Positions 1 to 5,739 of a stretch of DNA of 5,739 nt are shown here, in pieces. Position 1 is the stretch's first letter. Each line of letters starts with the position of its first letter. Under the pieces are notes generated by a model. The model did no database searches. It had not been told where the DNA came from and saw only the letters and a program-made list of their open reading frames with translations. The stretch lies in NCBI GenBank assembly GCA_023230285.1, contig JALNXP010000162.1, positions 1 through 5,739 of the forward strand. Reading direction: 5' to 3'. A program made the position numbers and the translations under genes. Origin of the DNA: Bacteroidales bacterium. Lineage in GTDB: Bacteria > Bacteroidota > Bacteroidia > Bacteroidales > BM520.

Positions 1-1523
1 GTGTATTGGTTTAGTAATTTTTGTGCTTCTTCTACCTTACCTTCTTTTAACAGCTTGGCAACTTGCTCTTCGACTGCCGGCAATTCAGTGAAAGCCTTTT
101 CTTCGTAACGGAGTATATTGTTTAGCATGATGTCTTTAGTGTCGCCCCATCTTATCTGTGCCAATTTATTAGCTTTGCGATAATGCCATAATGCCGCATT
201 ATCGTTGTATCTATAATGTCCGCATATATTGAAACCTGCCGGTAGCTGTGTTTCACCGGCGTAGATGGGAATACGCGGACTTTGTCCCGGATTTTCAAAC
301 GCAAACCAGCATAAGCCGCCAATGGCATCCGGCAGCCAGTTGCGGCATTGGATAACTGTGGAATATGAACACCACGACATGGCTACACCACGGTAAAATG
401 TCACCGTACCGGGCTTCAGACAATTGTACATCTCTCTTTCGCTTTTGCTCATCCATGGATTGGCATTCGGACATACCACAGTGTCACATACAACTGCTCC
501 ATTCTCGTCTTTATGTTGCTTTGGATACAGCAAATTCTGTGTCTGACTTAAAACGCTGCCGTCATAATTAGCTCTGAATAATTCCATGACCTTGCGAACA
601 TCAACTTTTTCTTCCGGCTTTACCGAAAACGGCAGTTCATCTGCTTCGATAGACAAATTTAACGCCGGTGCCAACTCATTGAAAATGTACCACTCGCGTT
701 CTCTGTGGTTTTTGCCGTTGCCATAACCCGATGTAAATACTTTCCACCAAATCAAGTCGCCGTTGCCGTCCCACAAACCGTATTTTTTGGCTACTTCTTC
801 GATGTTATCAGAGCATAGAAAATGGTCTTTATTTTTGCGGTCAAGTTTACCTATACGGGGAATATTGCAGCTGACAGCGACCTCATCATCAGGAACACGC
901 TTAGCTGCCCATATACCGCCTATCTTATCAGGACCTTCACCCATAATCTCTAATTGCCATACTTCTTTTTTATCAGCTATGGTGATACATTCTCCGCCGT
1001 CTCCATAGCCGTATTCTTTGATTAACTCGCCTATCACGTTGATGGCATCACGCGCGTTGTCGCAACGTTGTAACGCAATGCGCTCTAATTCTTCAATCAA
1101 AAACATGCCTTTCTTATTTACAAGAGTGTCGGGACCGGAAAAGGTGGTTTCGCCTATGGCTAACTGCTTTTCATTCATACATGGATATGATGTGTTCATA
1201 TATGCGTAAGTATGAGCCACTTCTGGTATCTCTCCAACTAAAATTAAGTTCTCCATACTTGCCGGCGTCTCTGTGTGCATGGTGCCTTTATAAACCTTGT
1301 GCATTGCACCTTCTTCATAATCTTTAGCCGGAACCATCGTCACCCACGTGCGATAACGACTGTCGCAAGTGTGTGATGTTATCACGGAACCATCGGCAGA
1401 TGCTTTACAACCAACCATAATGGAAGTACAATTAGCACCAACCAATTCTGTGACTTCCTGACACTGAACAAAAATTGCTAACACGCTTAGTATACAAAAT
1501 GCGAATATCTTTCTGATTTTCAT
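1..1523 (-). CDS. Secreted C69-family dipeptidase (Ntn hydrolase), C-terminus cut by window edge
   Basis: This open frame runs from an ATG at 1521-1523 to the window edge: 507 codons without a stop, so the 3' end is missing. Residues 1-20 form a basic-then-hydrophobic signal peptide (MKIRKIFAFC...). The peptidase follows, starting at Cys32 in NCTSIMVGCKASADGS. Family C69 enzymes are N-terminal-nucleophile hydrolases in which the Cys of such a C-T/S-x-x-x-V-G motif becomes the catalytic N-terminus after propeptide removal. Other family signatures seen are MNEKQLAIGETTFSG (116-130), YGDGGECITIADKKEVWQ (173-190) and WAAKRVPDDEVAVSCN (205-220). The likely role is hydrolysis of dipeptides and short peptides outside the inner membrane, feeding amino-acid scavenging. 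At about 507 residues seen, little should be missing compared with the 500-600 usual for secreted members. An oddity is Cys39 in the nucleophile motif, where a Lys or other residue is more usual. Family assignment is strong; substrate preference cannot be read. Confidence 0.93.
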   Translation of the reverse strand, partial: MKIRKIFAFCILSVLAIFVQCQEVTELVGANCTSIMVGCKASADGSVITSHTCDSRYRTWVTMVPAKDYEEGAMHKVYKGTMHTETPASMENLILVGEIPEVAHTYAYMNTSYPCMNEKQLAIGETTFSGPDTLVNKKGMFLIEELERIALQRCDNARDAINVIGELIKEYGYGDGGECITIADKKEVWQLEIMGEGPDKIGGIWAAKRVPDDEVAVSCNIPRIGKLDRKNKDHFLCSDNIEEVAKKYGLWDGNGDLIWWKVFTSGYGNGKNHREREWYIFNELAPALNLSIEADELPFSVKPEEKVDVRKVMELFRANYDGSVLSQTQNLLYPKQHKDENGAVVCDTVVCPNANPWMSKSEREMYNCLKPGTVTFYRGVAMSWCSYSTVIQCRNWLPDAIGGLCWFAFENPGQSPRIPIYAGETQLPAGFNICGHYRYNDNAALWHYRKANKLAQIRWGDTKDIMLNNILRYEEKAFTELPAVEEQVAKLLKEGKVEEAQKLLNQY

Positions 1524-1582
1524 GTAAATAGATGTTTTAAATGTTAATAATTTTATTGTTATAAAAAAATATTATCGAATTG

Positions 1583-1590
1583 CAAAGATA
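1583..1590 (-). promoter_or_regulatory. Putative Bacteroidota -7 element for the C69 dipeptidase gene
   Basis: Read on the minus strand, this octamer is TATCTTTG, a full match to the Bacteroidota primary-sigma -7 consensus TAnnTTTG. It lies 60 nt upstream of the dipeptidase ATG, implying a leader of roughly 50 nt. I see no clear TTTG -33 element at the expected distance, so the call rests on one short motif in AT-rich DNA plus its position. Confidence 0.5.
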
Positions 1591-1635
1591 GTTTATTTAT
1601 TTGTCTTGGCTGACAGGTTTGTTGTGTGAAAAATA

Positions 1636-1643
1636 TATTTTTG
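1636..1643 (+). promoter_or_regulatory. Putative Bacteroidota -7 element for the beta-helix lipoprotein gene
   Basis: The octamer TATTTTTG matches TAnnTTTG and lies about 95 nt upstream of the lipoprotein ATG, implying a long AT-rich leader. A TTTG occurs at 1618-1621, but the 14-nt gap is shorter than the roughly 19 nt usual between -33 and -7 elements, so the pairing is doubtful. The element faces away from the dipeptidase -7 element 45 bp away. The start codon at 1739 has no Shine-Dalgarno sequence, only AT-rich DNA, as is normal for this phylum. Confidence 0.35.
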
Positions 1644-1738
1644 AAATTATGAATTATTCCATTTTAATTTACATATTGAATGTGTCTATTTATAATATTT
1701 TAATTAAATTTACGTTGTAAAAAACAAATTTAATAATC

Positions 1739-3001
1739 ATGAAAAAAAGTAGATTGTTCTTATCCGTAGCATTCTTTATGGCAGCGATGAGTTTTGTAGC
1801 CATTACGATGACTTCATGTAATCAAGATGATGATGACGATGATGGTACTACTGTTGCCGGCTCATATTCTCAAACTTCAGGCAATAACACTGTGACGAAA
1901 GTATCGTACACTTCTTCTACTTCTGATGTTAACGCAGTGAAAGTTTCCGGTGGAACTTTCAGTATGACTGACTGTACTATAGAAAAAACCGGTGGTGACA
2001 CCGAGGATTCTGACGGTAGCAGCTTTTACGGAACTAATGCAGCTATTTTGGCGAGCAGCTCAGGCAGCATAACAATGGACGGCGGCACTATTACCACAGA
2101 AGCTACCGGCTCTAACGGTATTGTCGCTTACGGTGGCACTGTTACCGTTTCCGATGTTACGATAAATTGTTCTAAAAACCTCTCTCGAGGTATTCATGCT
2201 ACAGGCGGCGGCACTATTACCGCTTCTAATCTTACTATCACAACAGCAGGAAACAACAGCTCTGTTATTGCCCTCGACAAGGGCGGCGGCACTGTAACTG
2301 TTGACGGTGGTACTTATACAACTATCGGCGGCGACTGCGCTGTCCTTTATTCAACAGGTAATCTTACCGTTAACAATATTACCGGTAGCTCTTCTCAAGG
2401 TGAAATCGGCGTTATTGAAGGTGATAACTACATAATCATCAATAACTGCGAAATTACATCCGGCGCAGGTGAATCAAGTCGTGGTATGATGATTCTGCAA
2501 AGTGGCTCCGGAGACGCAGGTACAGGTATCAACGGTGTTATCACCGTCACCGGCGGCAGCTTAACCATGACCGGCGAAAGTACCCCGTTTATAGAAATCG
2601 TAACTAACGTCAACGGCGAAGTAACTCTTGATAATGTTGAAACTACAATCCCTTCAGGAATACTGATGAAAGTAGACTATAACACCCGCTGGACAACTTT
2701 CGGCGCAACCGGTACACTGATTCTCTCCGGAGACGGAAGAAGCTATGACGGCAGCATCGTCCTCGACTCTTACAGCTCTGCAGACCTGACTGTTAATTCC
2801 GGCGTGACATGGAACGGCGCTTATGATAATAGTAACGAAGGACTCTCTTCCGTACTCGCTATAGACGGCGGCACTTGGAACTTGACAGGAGATTCTTATG
2901 TCGATGATATTACATTGACTAATGATGCCGTTATCAATAAAAACGGTTATGAGTTGACATACACTAACTTGACAAATACGTCAGGTACTATCAATGATTA
3001 A
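1739..3001 (+). CDS. Surface-type lipoprotein with beta-helix repeats, function unknown
   Basis: This is a 420-residue protein with a lipoprotein signal peptide (1-26: MKKSRLFLSV start, hydrophobic core, then TMTSC). Cys27 is the predicted lipidated residue. It is followed by N-Q and six consecutive Asp (30-35). In Bacteroidota, an acidic run just after the lipidated Cys acts as an export signal to the outer face of the outer membrane, so surface display is inferred. From about residue 40 to the end there are short Gly/Thr/Ser/Asn-rich repeats with alternating hydrophobic residues: GGTFSMTDCTI (71-81), GSITMDGGTITT (109-120), GGTVTVSDVTI (132-142), GGGTITASNLTI (156-167), GGGTVTVDGGTYTT (182-195), GVITVTGGSLTM (266-277). 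This is typical of a right-handed parallel beta-helix or similar solenoid. It resembles uncharacterised repeat proteins common in gut anaerobes, including the segments GDTEDSDGSSFYGTNA (86-101) and QSGSGDAGTG (254-263); that is recollection, not a search. No catalytic set is visible. Adhesin, glycan binder or surface scaffold are possible roles. It is a single-gene unit with a terminator hairpin behind it. Confidence 0.85.
   Translation: MKKSRLFLSVAFFMAAMSFVAITMTSCNQDDDDDDGTTVAGSYSQTSGNNTVTKVSYTSSTSDVNAVKVSGGTFSMTDCTIEKTGGDTEDSDGSSFYGTNAAILASSSGSITMDGGTITTEATGSNGIVAYGGTVTVSDVTINCSKNLSRGIHATGGGTITASNLTITTAGNNSSVIALDKGGGTVTVDGGTYTTIGGDCAVLYSTGNLTVNNITGSSSQGEIGVIEGDNYIIINNCEITSGAGESSRGMMILQSGSGDAGTGINGVITVTGGSLTMTGESTPFIEIVTNVNGEVTLDNVETTIPSGILMKVDYNTRWTTFGATGTLILSGDGRSYDGSIVLDSYSSADLTVNSGVTWNGAYDNSNEGLSSVLAIDGGTWNLTGDSYVDDITLTNDAVINKNGYELTYTNLTNTSGTIND
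2081..2300 (+). repeat. In-gene direct repeats encoding beta-helix coils
   Basis: The 15-mer GGCGGCACTATTACC occurs exactly at 2081-2095 and again at 2207-2221, 126 bp (42 codons) apart. A degenerate third copy starts at 2285 (GGCGGCACTGTAACTG), 78 bp (26 codons) after the second. All copies are in the same reading frame and encode Gly-Gly-Thr-Ile/Val-Thr turns of the solenoid. They are part of the lipoprotein gene, not an independent element. They could serve as short homologies for gain or loss of whole coils. Confidence 0.7.
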
Positions 3002-3010
3002 CAAAATATT

Positions 3011-3048
3011 ATGGCATATCATTGCTGTTTAGAGTAGTGATATGCCAT
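3011..3048. terminator. Probable bidirectional terminator hairpin between convergent genes
   Basis: ATGGCATATCA (3011-3021) is perfectly complementary to TGATATGCCAT (3038-3048), an 11-bp stem. The stem extends inwards with G-T wobbles and A-T/G-C pairs, leaving a loop of about 6-8 nt. The hairpin starts 10 nt after the lipoprotein stop and ends 5 nt before the stop of the convergent acetyltransferase gene, so it suits both transcripts. The T-tract is imperfect on the plus strand (TATATTC) and better on the minus strand (AATATTTTGT). Confidence 0.75.
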
Positions 3049-3053
3049 TATAT

Positions 3054-3584
3054 TCAATTCGTTTGGGGTCGTGACAACCGCCACCACACTGTTTCATCTC
3101 TACTGTATTCAACAAACCCTAAACGCTGTAAAATTCGTTGCGAGGCGTAACCGTCTAAGTATGTCTCTGCGATGACACTTTTCACATCAGGCTGCGACAA
3201 TGCCCACCGGCACATAGCCTCCGCCGCTTCTGTCATATATCCTTGATGCTCAAATTCTTTGCCAATACCATAACCAATTTCCACTTCTCCATTGATATTA
3301 GGAACATCTTTGAAATCCGCAGAGCCTATGACAGCCCTGTCGCTTTTGCGAATGATAAGCCTGAAAGTGTGCCATAGATAATTGTCGGGGTCTTTTTCGG
3401 TAATAGCAAGTTGCCCCTTTACTATTTCACGGAAAAAACCTTGCATGGGGTCAGCTTTGTACTGGCAATTCAATTGAGTCTCAAGGGCTTCCATGTCCTC
3501 TACCCAACACCGTAATAATTCCGGCGTTAATGAAATTATCTCCAATCTGACCGTAGTCAAAGTGTTAACCGAATGTCTGTTCAT
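3054..3584 (-). CDS. GNAT-family N-acetyltransferase, RimJ/RimL-like
   Basis: A 176-residue cytoplasmic protein, the normal size for a single GNAT domain. The family transfers acetyl from acetyl-CoA to an amine on a protein N-terminus or small molecule. Seen in order: an N-terminal TVRLEIISLTPE strand (11-22) of the RimJ/L type; a central strand AVIGSADF (84-91); VEIGYGIGKEFEHQGYMTEA (101-120), which holds the acetyl-CoA pyrophosphate-binding loop with core EHQGYMTEA; and AETYLDGYASQRILQRLGF (139-157), matching the N-x-x-S-x-x-x-L-x-K-x-G-F signature. The usual Asn of that signature is replaced (DGYAS). There is no signal peptide. The ATG at 3582-3584 puts the first strand near the N-terminus as expected and follows an AT-rich leader. 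The gene is convergent with the lipoprotein gene and shares its hairpin. The acceptor substrate cannot be predicted. Confidence 0.9.
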   Translation of the reverse strand: MNRHSVNTLTTVRLEIISLTPELLRCWVEDMEALETQLNCQYKADPMQGFFREIVKGQLAITEKDPDNYLWHTFRLIIRKSDRAVIGSADFKDVPNINGEVEIGYGIGKEFEHQGYMTEAAEAMCRWALSQPDVKSVIAETYLDGYASQRILQRLGFVEYSRDETVWWRLSRPQTN

Positions 3585-3602
3585 TTAATTATATATTTTC
3601 TG

Positions 3603-3610
3603 CAAAAATA
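3603..3610 (-). promoter_or_regulatory. Putative -7 element for the GNAT gene
   Basis: Read on the minus strand, the octamer is TATTTTTG, a match to TAnnTTTG, 18 nt upstream of the acetyltransferase ATG. It implies a very short leader and suggests that this gene has its own promoter rather than depending on read-through from the glycosylase gene, which ends 88 bp upstream. No clear -33 TTTG is seen. Confidence 0.4.
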
Positions 3611-3672
3611 GTATTAAAAATTACATTAGACGATGATTTTTTAATCACATAGAAAAATATAATCGATGTGGC

Positions 3673-4239
3673 TTAAAAAACTATTTCGTCAAACATCTTC
3701 TTATATGCCTTTGCTTTGTCCTCCAACTTCATCGGATAAGCTCGTGATGATGACGGCATACGATAAAACCTCAACTCTTGTGGATTGTGTATTTCTATAT
3801 ACGAACCTACCTTTGGAATATCGCAATTGAAAGTCTCTACGAGAGTAGCGGACGCCTTCTCGCCTGTGGTCACAATAGCATGACAATTAGGGATTTGCTC
3901 AAGTAGGGCGTAGATGTTTGTCGGTTCTACAATTTCAAGAAATTTGTCGGAAGCATTGCTTTTATGCCGTATCACAGCCGAAGCCGTGTCGAAAATGGCA
4001 ATACCATAATCATTGCAAAATTTGATGATAGCTTCTCTGTCAAATTTTTTTTCGTCAAGGATACAAAACCGATTTTTATCGTTGAAAAAGATTAAGCCCA
4101 TAATCCGCCACATATCATTGATATAATTAGGATAGAAAAAATCGATGCACCATCTTTGTTTCGGTGGTGGAAAGCTGCCAAGCATCAATATTTTAGCATT
4201 TGGCGGTAGGAATGGGACTAATTGGTGACGTTCAATCAT
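3673..4239 (-). CDS. Uracil-DNA glycosylase superfamily protein (MUG/TDG- or HDG-like)
   Basis: This 188-residue protein is read from the ATG at 4237-4239. A TTG 21 nt upstream, inside the preceding gene, would add seven residues, but the ATG gives the N-terminus MIERHQLVPFLPPNAK, which leads directly into the first strand. The region LMLGSFPPP (18-26) then DFFYPNYINDMWRIMG (33-48) corresponds to motif 1 of the superfamily and its following nucleotide-pocket segment (GINPG...NPxNxFW in MUG). MPSSSRAYP (161-169) corresponds to the DNA-intercalating motif 2. Family members flip damaged bases (uracil, hypoxanthine, thymine mismatches) out of DNA and cleave the glycosidic bond. The motif-1 position often filled by a catalytic Asn is not Asn here, so catalysis and substrate are uncertain. 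It begins 7 nt after the EEP lipoprotein stop, so the two are probably co-transcribed. It has no signal peptide and is cytoplasmic. Confidence 0.82.
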   Translation of the reverse strand: MIERHQLVPFLPPNAKILMLGSFPPPKQRWCIDFFYPNYINDMWRIMGLIFFNDKNRFCILDEKKFDREAIIKFCNDYGIAIFDTASAVIRHKSNASDKFLEIVEPTNIYALLEQIPNCHAIVTTGEKASATLVETFNCDIPKVGSYIEIHNPQELRFYRMPSSSRAYPMKLEDKAKAYKKMFDEIVF

Positions 4240-4246
4240 TATACAA

Positions 4247-5290
4247 TTATTTAAGAACAAAAGTCGTTAAGACGCCTTTATGATCTGTAGGCCAGACACC
4301 CAAAGGCAGTATAAACTCATCTTGACTGTCGCTTTCTATGCGCTTGCTATAAGTAATTGAGCCTGAATGACATACGACAACCGCCGATTTAGCTTTCAAG
4401 CATTTATCAGGATAATAATAGATGAAGTCGATACGCTCGCGTTCATCGGATTCCGGCGCCCATGTCAGCGCACTGATGTCTTTATCAGGATTATCGGCAG
4501 GAAAAGTTACTCCAGGGTGTGTCAGTGGGTTTGGATATAACTCACGGTAGCTGTCAACATAACCGGCATCGGTAAGCATCACCGACAAATCCCAAGGCAC
4601 GACAAGCCCGTTGTGATTAAACATATTTTTTGCCGCCTCTGTCCAGTCTAAATGTGACGGCTCATTGAAGTCGCCGCCAAGAAGTATCAGATGCCCTTTA
4701 GCACGGTCAGCTTCCGCATCTTTCAAAAAAAGCCGGATAGCATCATCGCGTTTTGACATGCGGTTTAATACTAATATAGAGTCCACATCAGTTACCGGCT
4801 CCTGCTTTGCCCACGTAGTGCCGTTATAGCCAAACACATCATAATAAGCGCAATGCCTGTAATCCAAATGAGCCGTATATACACTCACTAAATGATTATT
4901 CACCTTCGCTACTAATTTATAAATGCTGCCCTCATCATTTTGCGGCGGAAATATTGCTGCACTGTCGATGATGGGATACAGGCTAAGCAGTCCTGTGTCA
5001 TAAGAATAAAAAGAATAATAGGCTTTTCCACGCTGTTTCAGAGCCTCGACAATGCGGTCGCAAAAGCGACTGCCATTATAATTGCGCACCTCGCTGAGTG
5101 TGACAAAGTCAGCATCGCTGCGAACGATTTCATCGACTATAGCCTCAAAGCCACCATCTACGACAGTACCTTCCTGCCAAATATTAAACTGAAAAACTTT
5201 GAAATCTGTGTCTTTTTTTGAATCGCACGACATTAGCAATGATAAGATTATTGCATAAAAACTGATTTTAAAAATAGTTGTATTTTTCAT
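4247..5290 (-). CDS. Lipid-anchored endonuclease/exonuclease/phosphatase (EEP) family protein
   Basis: A 347-residue protein with a lipoprotein signal peptide (hydrophobic 9-19, then LMSC with Cys22 as the predicted lipidated residue) and one complete EEP (DNase I-like) domain. Metal-binding and catalytic residues of the fold are visible in order: Asn36 in FQFNIW, Glu67 in TLSEVRN, His141 in YTAHLDY, Asp207 and Asn209 in GGDFNEPSH, Asp288 in RIDFIYY, and the terminal Asp336-His337 pair in WPTDHKGV. The fold hydrolyses phosphoesters: nucleic acids, sphingomyelin, inositol phosphates or sugar phosphates in different members. Lipid anchoring places it in the periplasm or on the outer membrane, so intracellular DNA repair is unlikely. 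All key residues are present, so it should be active; the substrate is unknown. It is the first gene of a two-gene unit with the glycosylase gene. The start is an ATG directly before the signal peptide. Confidence 0.9.
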   Translation of the reverse strand: MKNTTIFKISFYAIILSLLMSCDSKKDTDFKVFQFNIWQEGTVVDGGFEAIVDEIVRSDADFVTLSEVRNYNGSRFCDRIVEALKQRGKAYYSFYSYDTGLLSLYPIIDSAAIFPPQNDEGSIYKLVAKVNNHLVSVYTAHLDYRHCAYYDVFGYNGTTWAKQEPVTDVDSILVLNRMSKRDDAIRLFLKDAEADRAKGHLILLGGDFNEPSHLDWTEAAKNMFNHNGLVVPWDLSVMLTDAGYVDSYRELYPNPLTHPGVTFPADNPDKDISALTWAPESDERERIDFIYYYPDKCLKAKSAVVVCHSGSITYSKRIESDSQDEFILPLGVWPTDHKGVLTTFVLK

Positions 5291-5305
5291 ATTTTAAATT
5301 TACTG

Positions 5306-5313
5306 CAAGGATA
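5306..5313 (-). promoter_or_regulatory. Possible -7 element for the EEP-glycosylase unit
   Basis: Read on the minus strand, the octamer is TATCCTTG, one mismatch from TAnnTTTG, 15 nt upstream of the EEP ATG. Position and spacing resemble those of the -7 element upstream of the GNAT gene at 3054-3584. No -33 element is evident. Confidence 0.3.
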
Positions 5314-5354
5314 AAGTAGTTTATTATATAAACTGCATTTTTAGATAAATCATT

Positions 5355-5372
5355 TTGTTAATAATTGTTAAT
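5355..5372. repeat. Tandem TTGTTAAT pair at 10-bp period in divergent intergenic region
   Basis: TTGTTAAT occurs at 5355-5362 and again at 5365-5372, exactly one helical turn apart, and is followed by a partial GGTTG at 5373-5377. The pair lies 42-66 bp upstream of the candidate -7 element of the EEP gene, where activator sites often lie. In AT-rich DNA this may be chance. Apart from this repeat and the two -7 elements, I see nothing notable in the 225-bp gap. Confidence 0.3.
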
Positions 5373-5482
5373 GGTTGTCGTAAGAAGATAAGCAAGCATT
5401 TGTTATTTGTATTAATTATATTTCACTATATAATACACAGTCAATTTTATTTCTATATATCCATAAATATTTATGTTTTTTG

Positions 5483-5490
5483 TAAATTTG
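5483..5490 (+). promoter_or_regulatory. Putative -7 element for the second GNAT gene
   Basis: TAAATTTG is an exact match to TAnnTTTG, 25 nt upstream of the ATG at 5516, implying a leader of about 20 nt. A -33 TTTG at the expected distance is not obvious. Confidence 0.5.
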
Positions 5491-5515
5491 CAAAATCAAT
5501 AAAAAAAAGTAATTC

Positions 5516-5739
5516 ATGTTTTTAGAAACAAAACGTTTAATTCTTCGACCTTGGCTCGAAACAGATGCCAAAAGTTTGTATGAATACGCCAAAGACCCGC
5601 AAGTAGGTCCCATTGCGGGCTGGACCGTACACACAAGCGTAAAAAACAGTCTCGAAATTATCCGTAGCGTGCTTGCCGTGCCGGAGACATTCGCTGTCTG
5701 TCTTAAAAAAGACAACAAGGCTATCGGCAGCATCGGACT
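5516..5739 (+). CDS. GNAT-family N-acetyltransferase, RimJ/RimL-like, N-terminal part only
   Basis: The frame is open from the ATG at 5516-5518 to the window edge (74 codons plus two bases). [18 protein letters not shown] (1-18) is the classic RimJ/RimL-type opening (T-x-R-L-x-L-R-P-W). It is followed by a helix with [15 protein letters not shown] (22-36), then LEIIRSVLA (46-54) and a strand pair ending in KAIGSIG (68-74). The acetyl-CoA-binding loop should follow beyond the edge. It is a cytoplasmic acetyl-CoA-dependent N-acetyltransferase of unknown acceptor. It is divergent from the EEP gene and differs in sequence from the GNAT at 3054-3584, so it is not a recent duplicate. The start is supported by the family opening and the -7 element just upstream. 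Confidence 0.88.
   Translation, partial: MFLETKRLILRPWLETDAKSLYEYAKDPQVGPIAGWTVHTSVKNSLEIIRSVLAVPETFAVCLKKDNKAIGSIG

Noticed and set aside
365..1209. Plus-strand open frames at 365-571, 763-1008 and 1018-1209
   Set aside because: They lie antisense within the continuous C69 dipeptidase frame, have no family resemblance, and carry the Ser/His/Pro-rich composition typical of antisense translations.
1541..1551. TGTTAATAATT shared between the gaps at 1542-1552 and 5357-5367
   Set aside because: It is an 11-bp match of almost pure A/T in AT-rich intergenic DNA, easily due to chance, and the surrounding bases do not match.
2428..2613. Minus-strand 61-codon open frame
   Set aside because: It is antisense to the repeat region of the lipoprotein gene; its composition simply mirrors the Gly/Thr/Val codons.
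3634..3647. TGATT-TTTT-AATCA hairpin between the glycosylase and GNAT genes
   Set aside because: A 5-bp AT-rich stem is too weak to call as a terminator.
3701..3886. Minus-strand 61-codon open frame
   Set aside because: It overlaps the glycosylase gene in another frame and has no recognisable features.
4240..4260. TTG start extending the glycosylase by seven residues and overlapping the EEP gene by 14 bp
   Set aside because: The ATG at 4237-4239 is a stronger start codon and gives the more natural N-terminus (MIERHQL) just before the first core strand.
4940..5221. Plus-strand 93-codon open frame
   Set aside because: It is antisense to the EEP gene, which has a complete set of catalytic motifs.
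5416..5733. Minus-strand 105-codon open frame
   Set aside because: It is antisense to the clear GNAT start at 5516 and extends into AT-rich intergenic DNA; it resembles no family.
3054..5739. The two GNAT genes as a recent duplication flanking the EEP-glycosylase unit
   Set aside because: They share only the family-level RimJ/RimL opening; their sequences clearly differ over the comparable N-terminal region.

Overview
The window looks like chromosomal DNA from a Bacteroidales-type bacterium (phylum Bacteroidota), probably an AT-rich host-associated or anaerobic member. The evidence: intergenic regions are very AT-rich; start codons lack Shine-Dalgarno sequences; TAnnTTTG-type -7 promoter elements lie upstream of genes; there are two lipoprotein signal peptides, one followed by a run of aspartates as in Bacteroidota surface lipoproteins; and the protein families are common in this phylum. 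The genus cannot be fixed from the sequence.

Layout: (1) Positions 1-1523, minus strand: a secreted C69-family dipeptidase whose C-terminus is cut off by the window edge. It is open across the whole region. (2) 1524-1738: a divergent intergenic region with a -7-like element in each direction. (3) 1739-3001, plus strand: a 420-residue lipoprotein made almost entirely of Gly/Thr/Ser/Asn-rich beta-helix repeats, probably displayed on the cell surface. (4) 3011-3048: a hairpin between convergent genes, probably a bidirectional terminator. (5) 3054-3584, minus: a RimJ/RimL-type GNAT acetyltransferase with its own -7 element. (6) 3673-5290, minus: a tightly spaced pair, a lipid-anchored endonuclease/exonuclease/phosphatase (EEP) protein followed 7 nt later by a uracil-DNA-glycosylase-superfamily protein. 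(7) 5291-5515: a divergent intergenic region with a short tandem repeat and a -7 element for the next gene. (8) 5516 to the end, plus: the N-terminal part of a second GNAT acetyltransferase.

The genes do not form one obvious pathway. The dipeptidase, the beta-helix lipoprotein and the EEP lipoprotein all act outside the cytoplasm (peptide scavenging, surface display, phosphoester hydrolysis). The two acetyltransferases and the glycosylase are cytoplasmic. The only convincing operon is EEP plus glycosylase. I found no tRNA, rRNA, CRISPR array, insertion sequence, phage gene or defence locus. The least understood element is the beta-helix surface lipoprotein. I do not see a clearly new multi-gene system.
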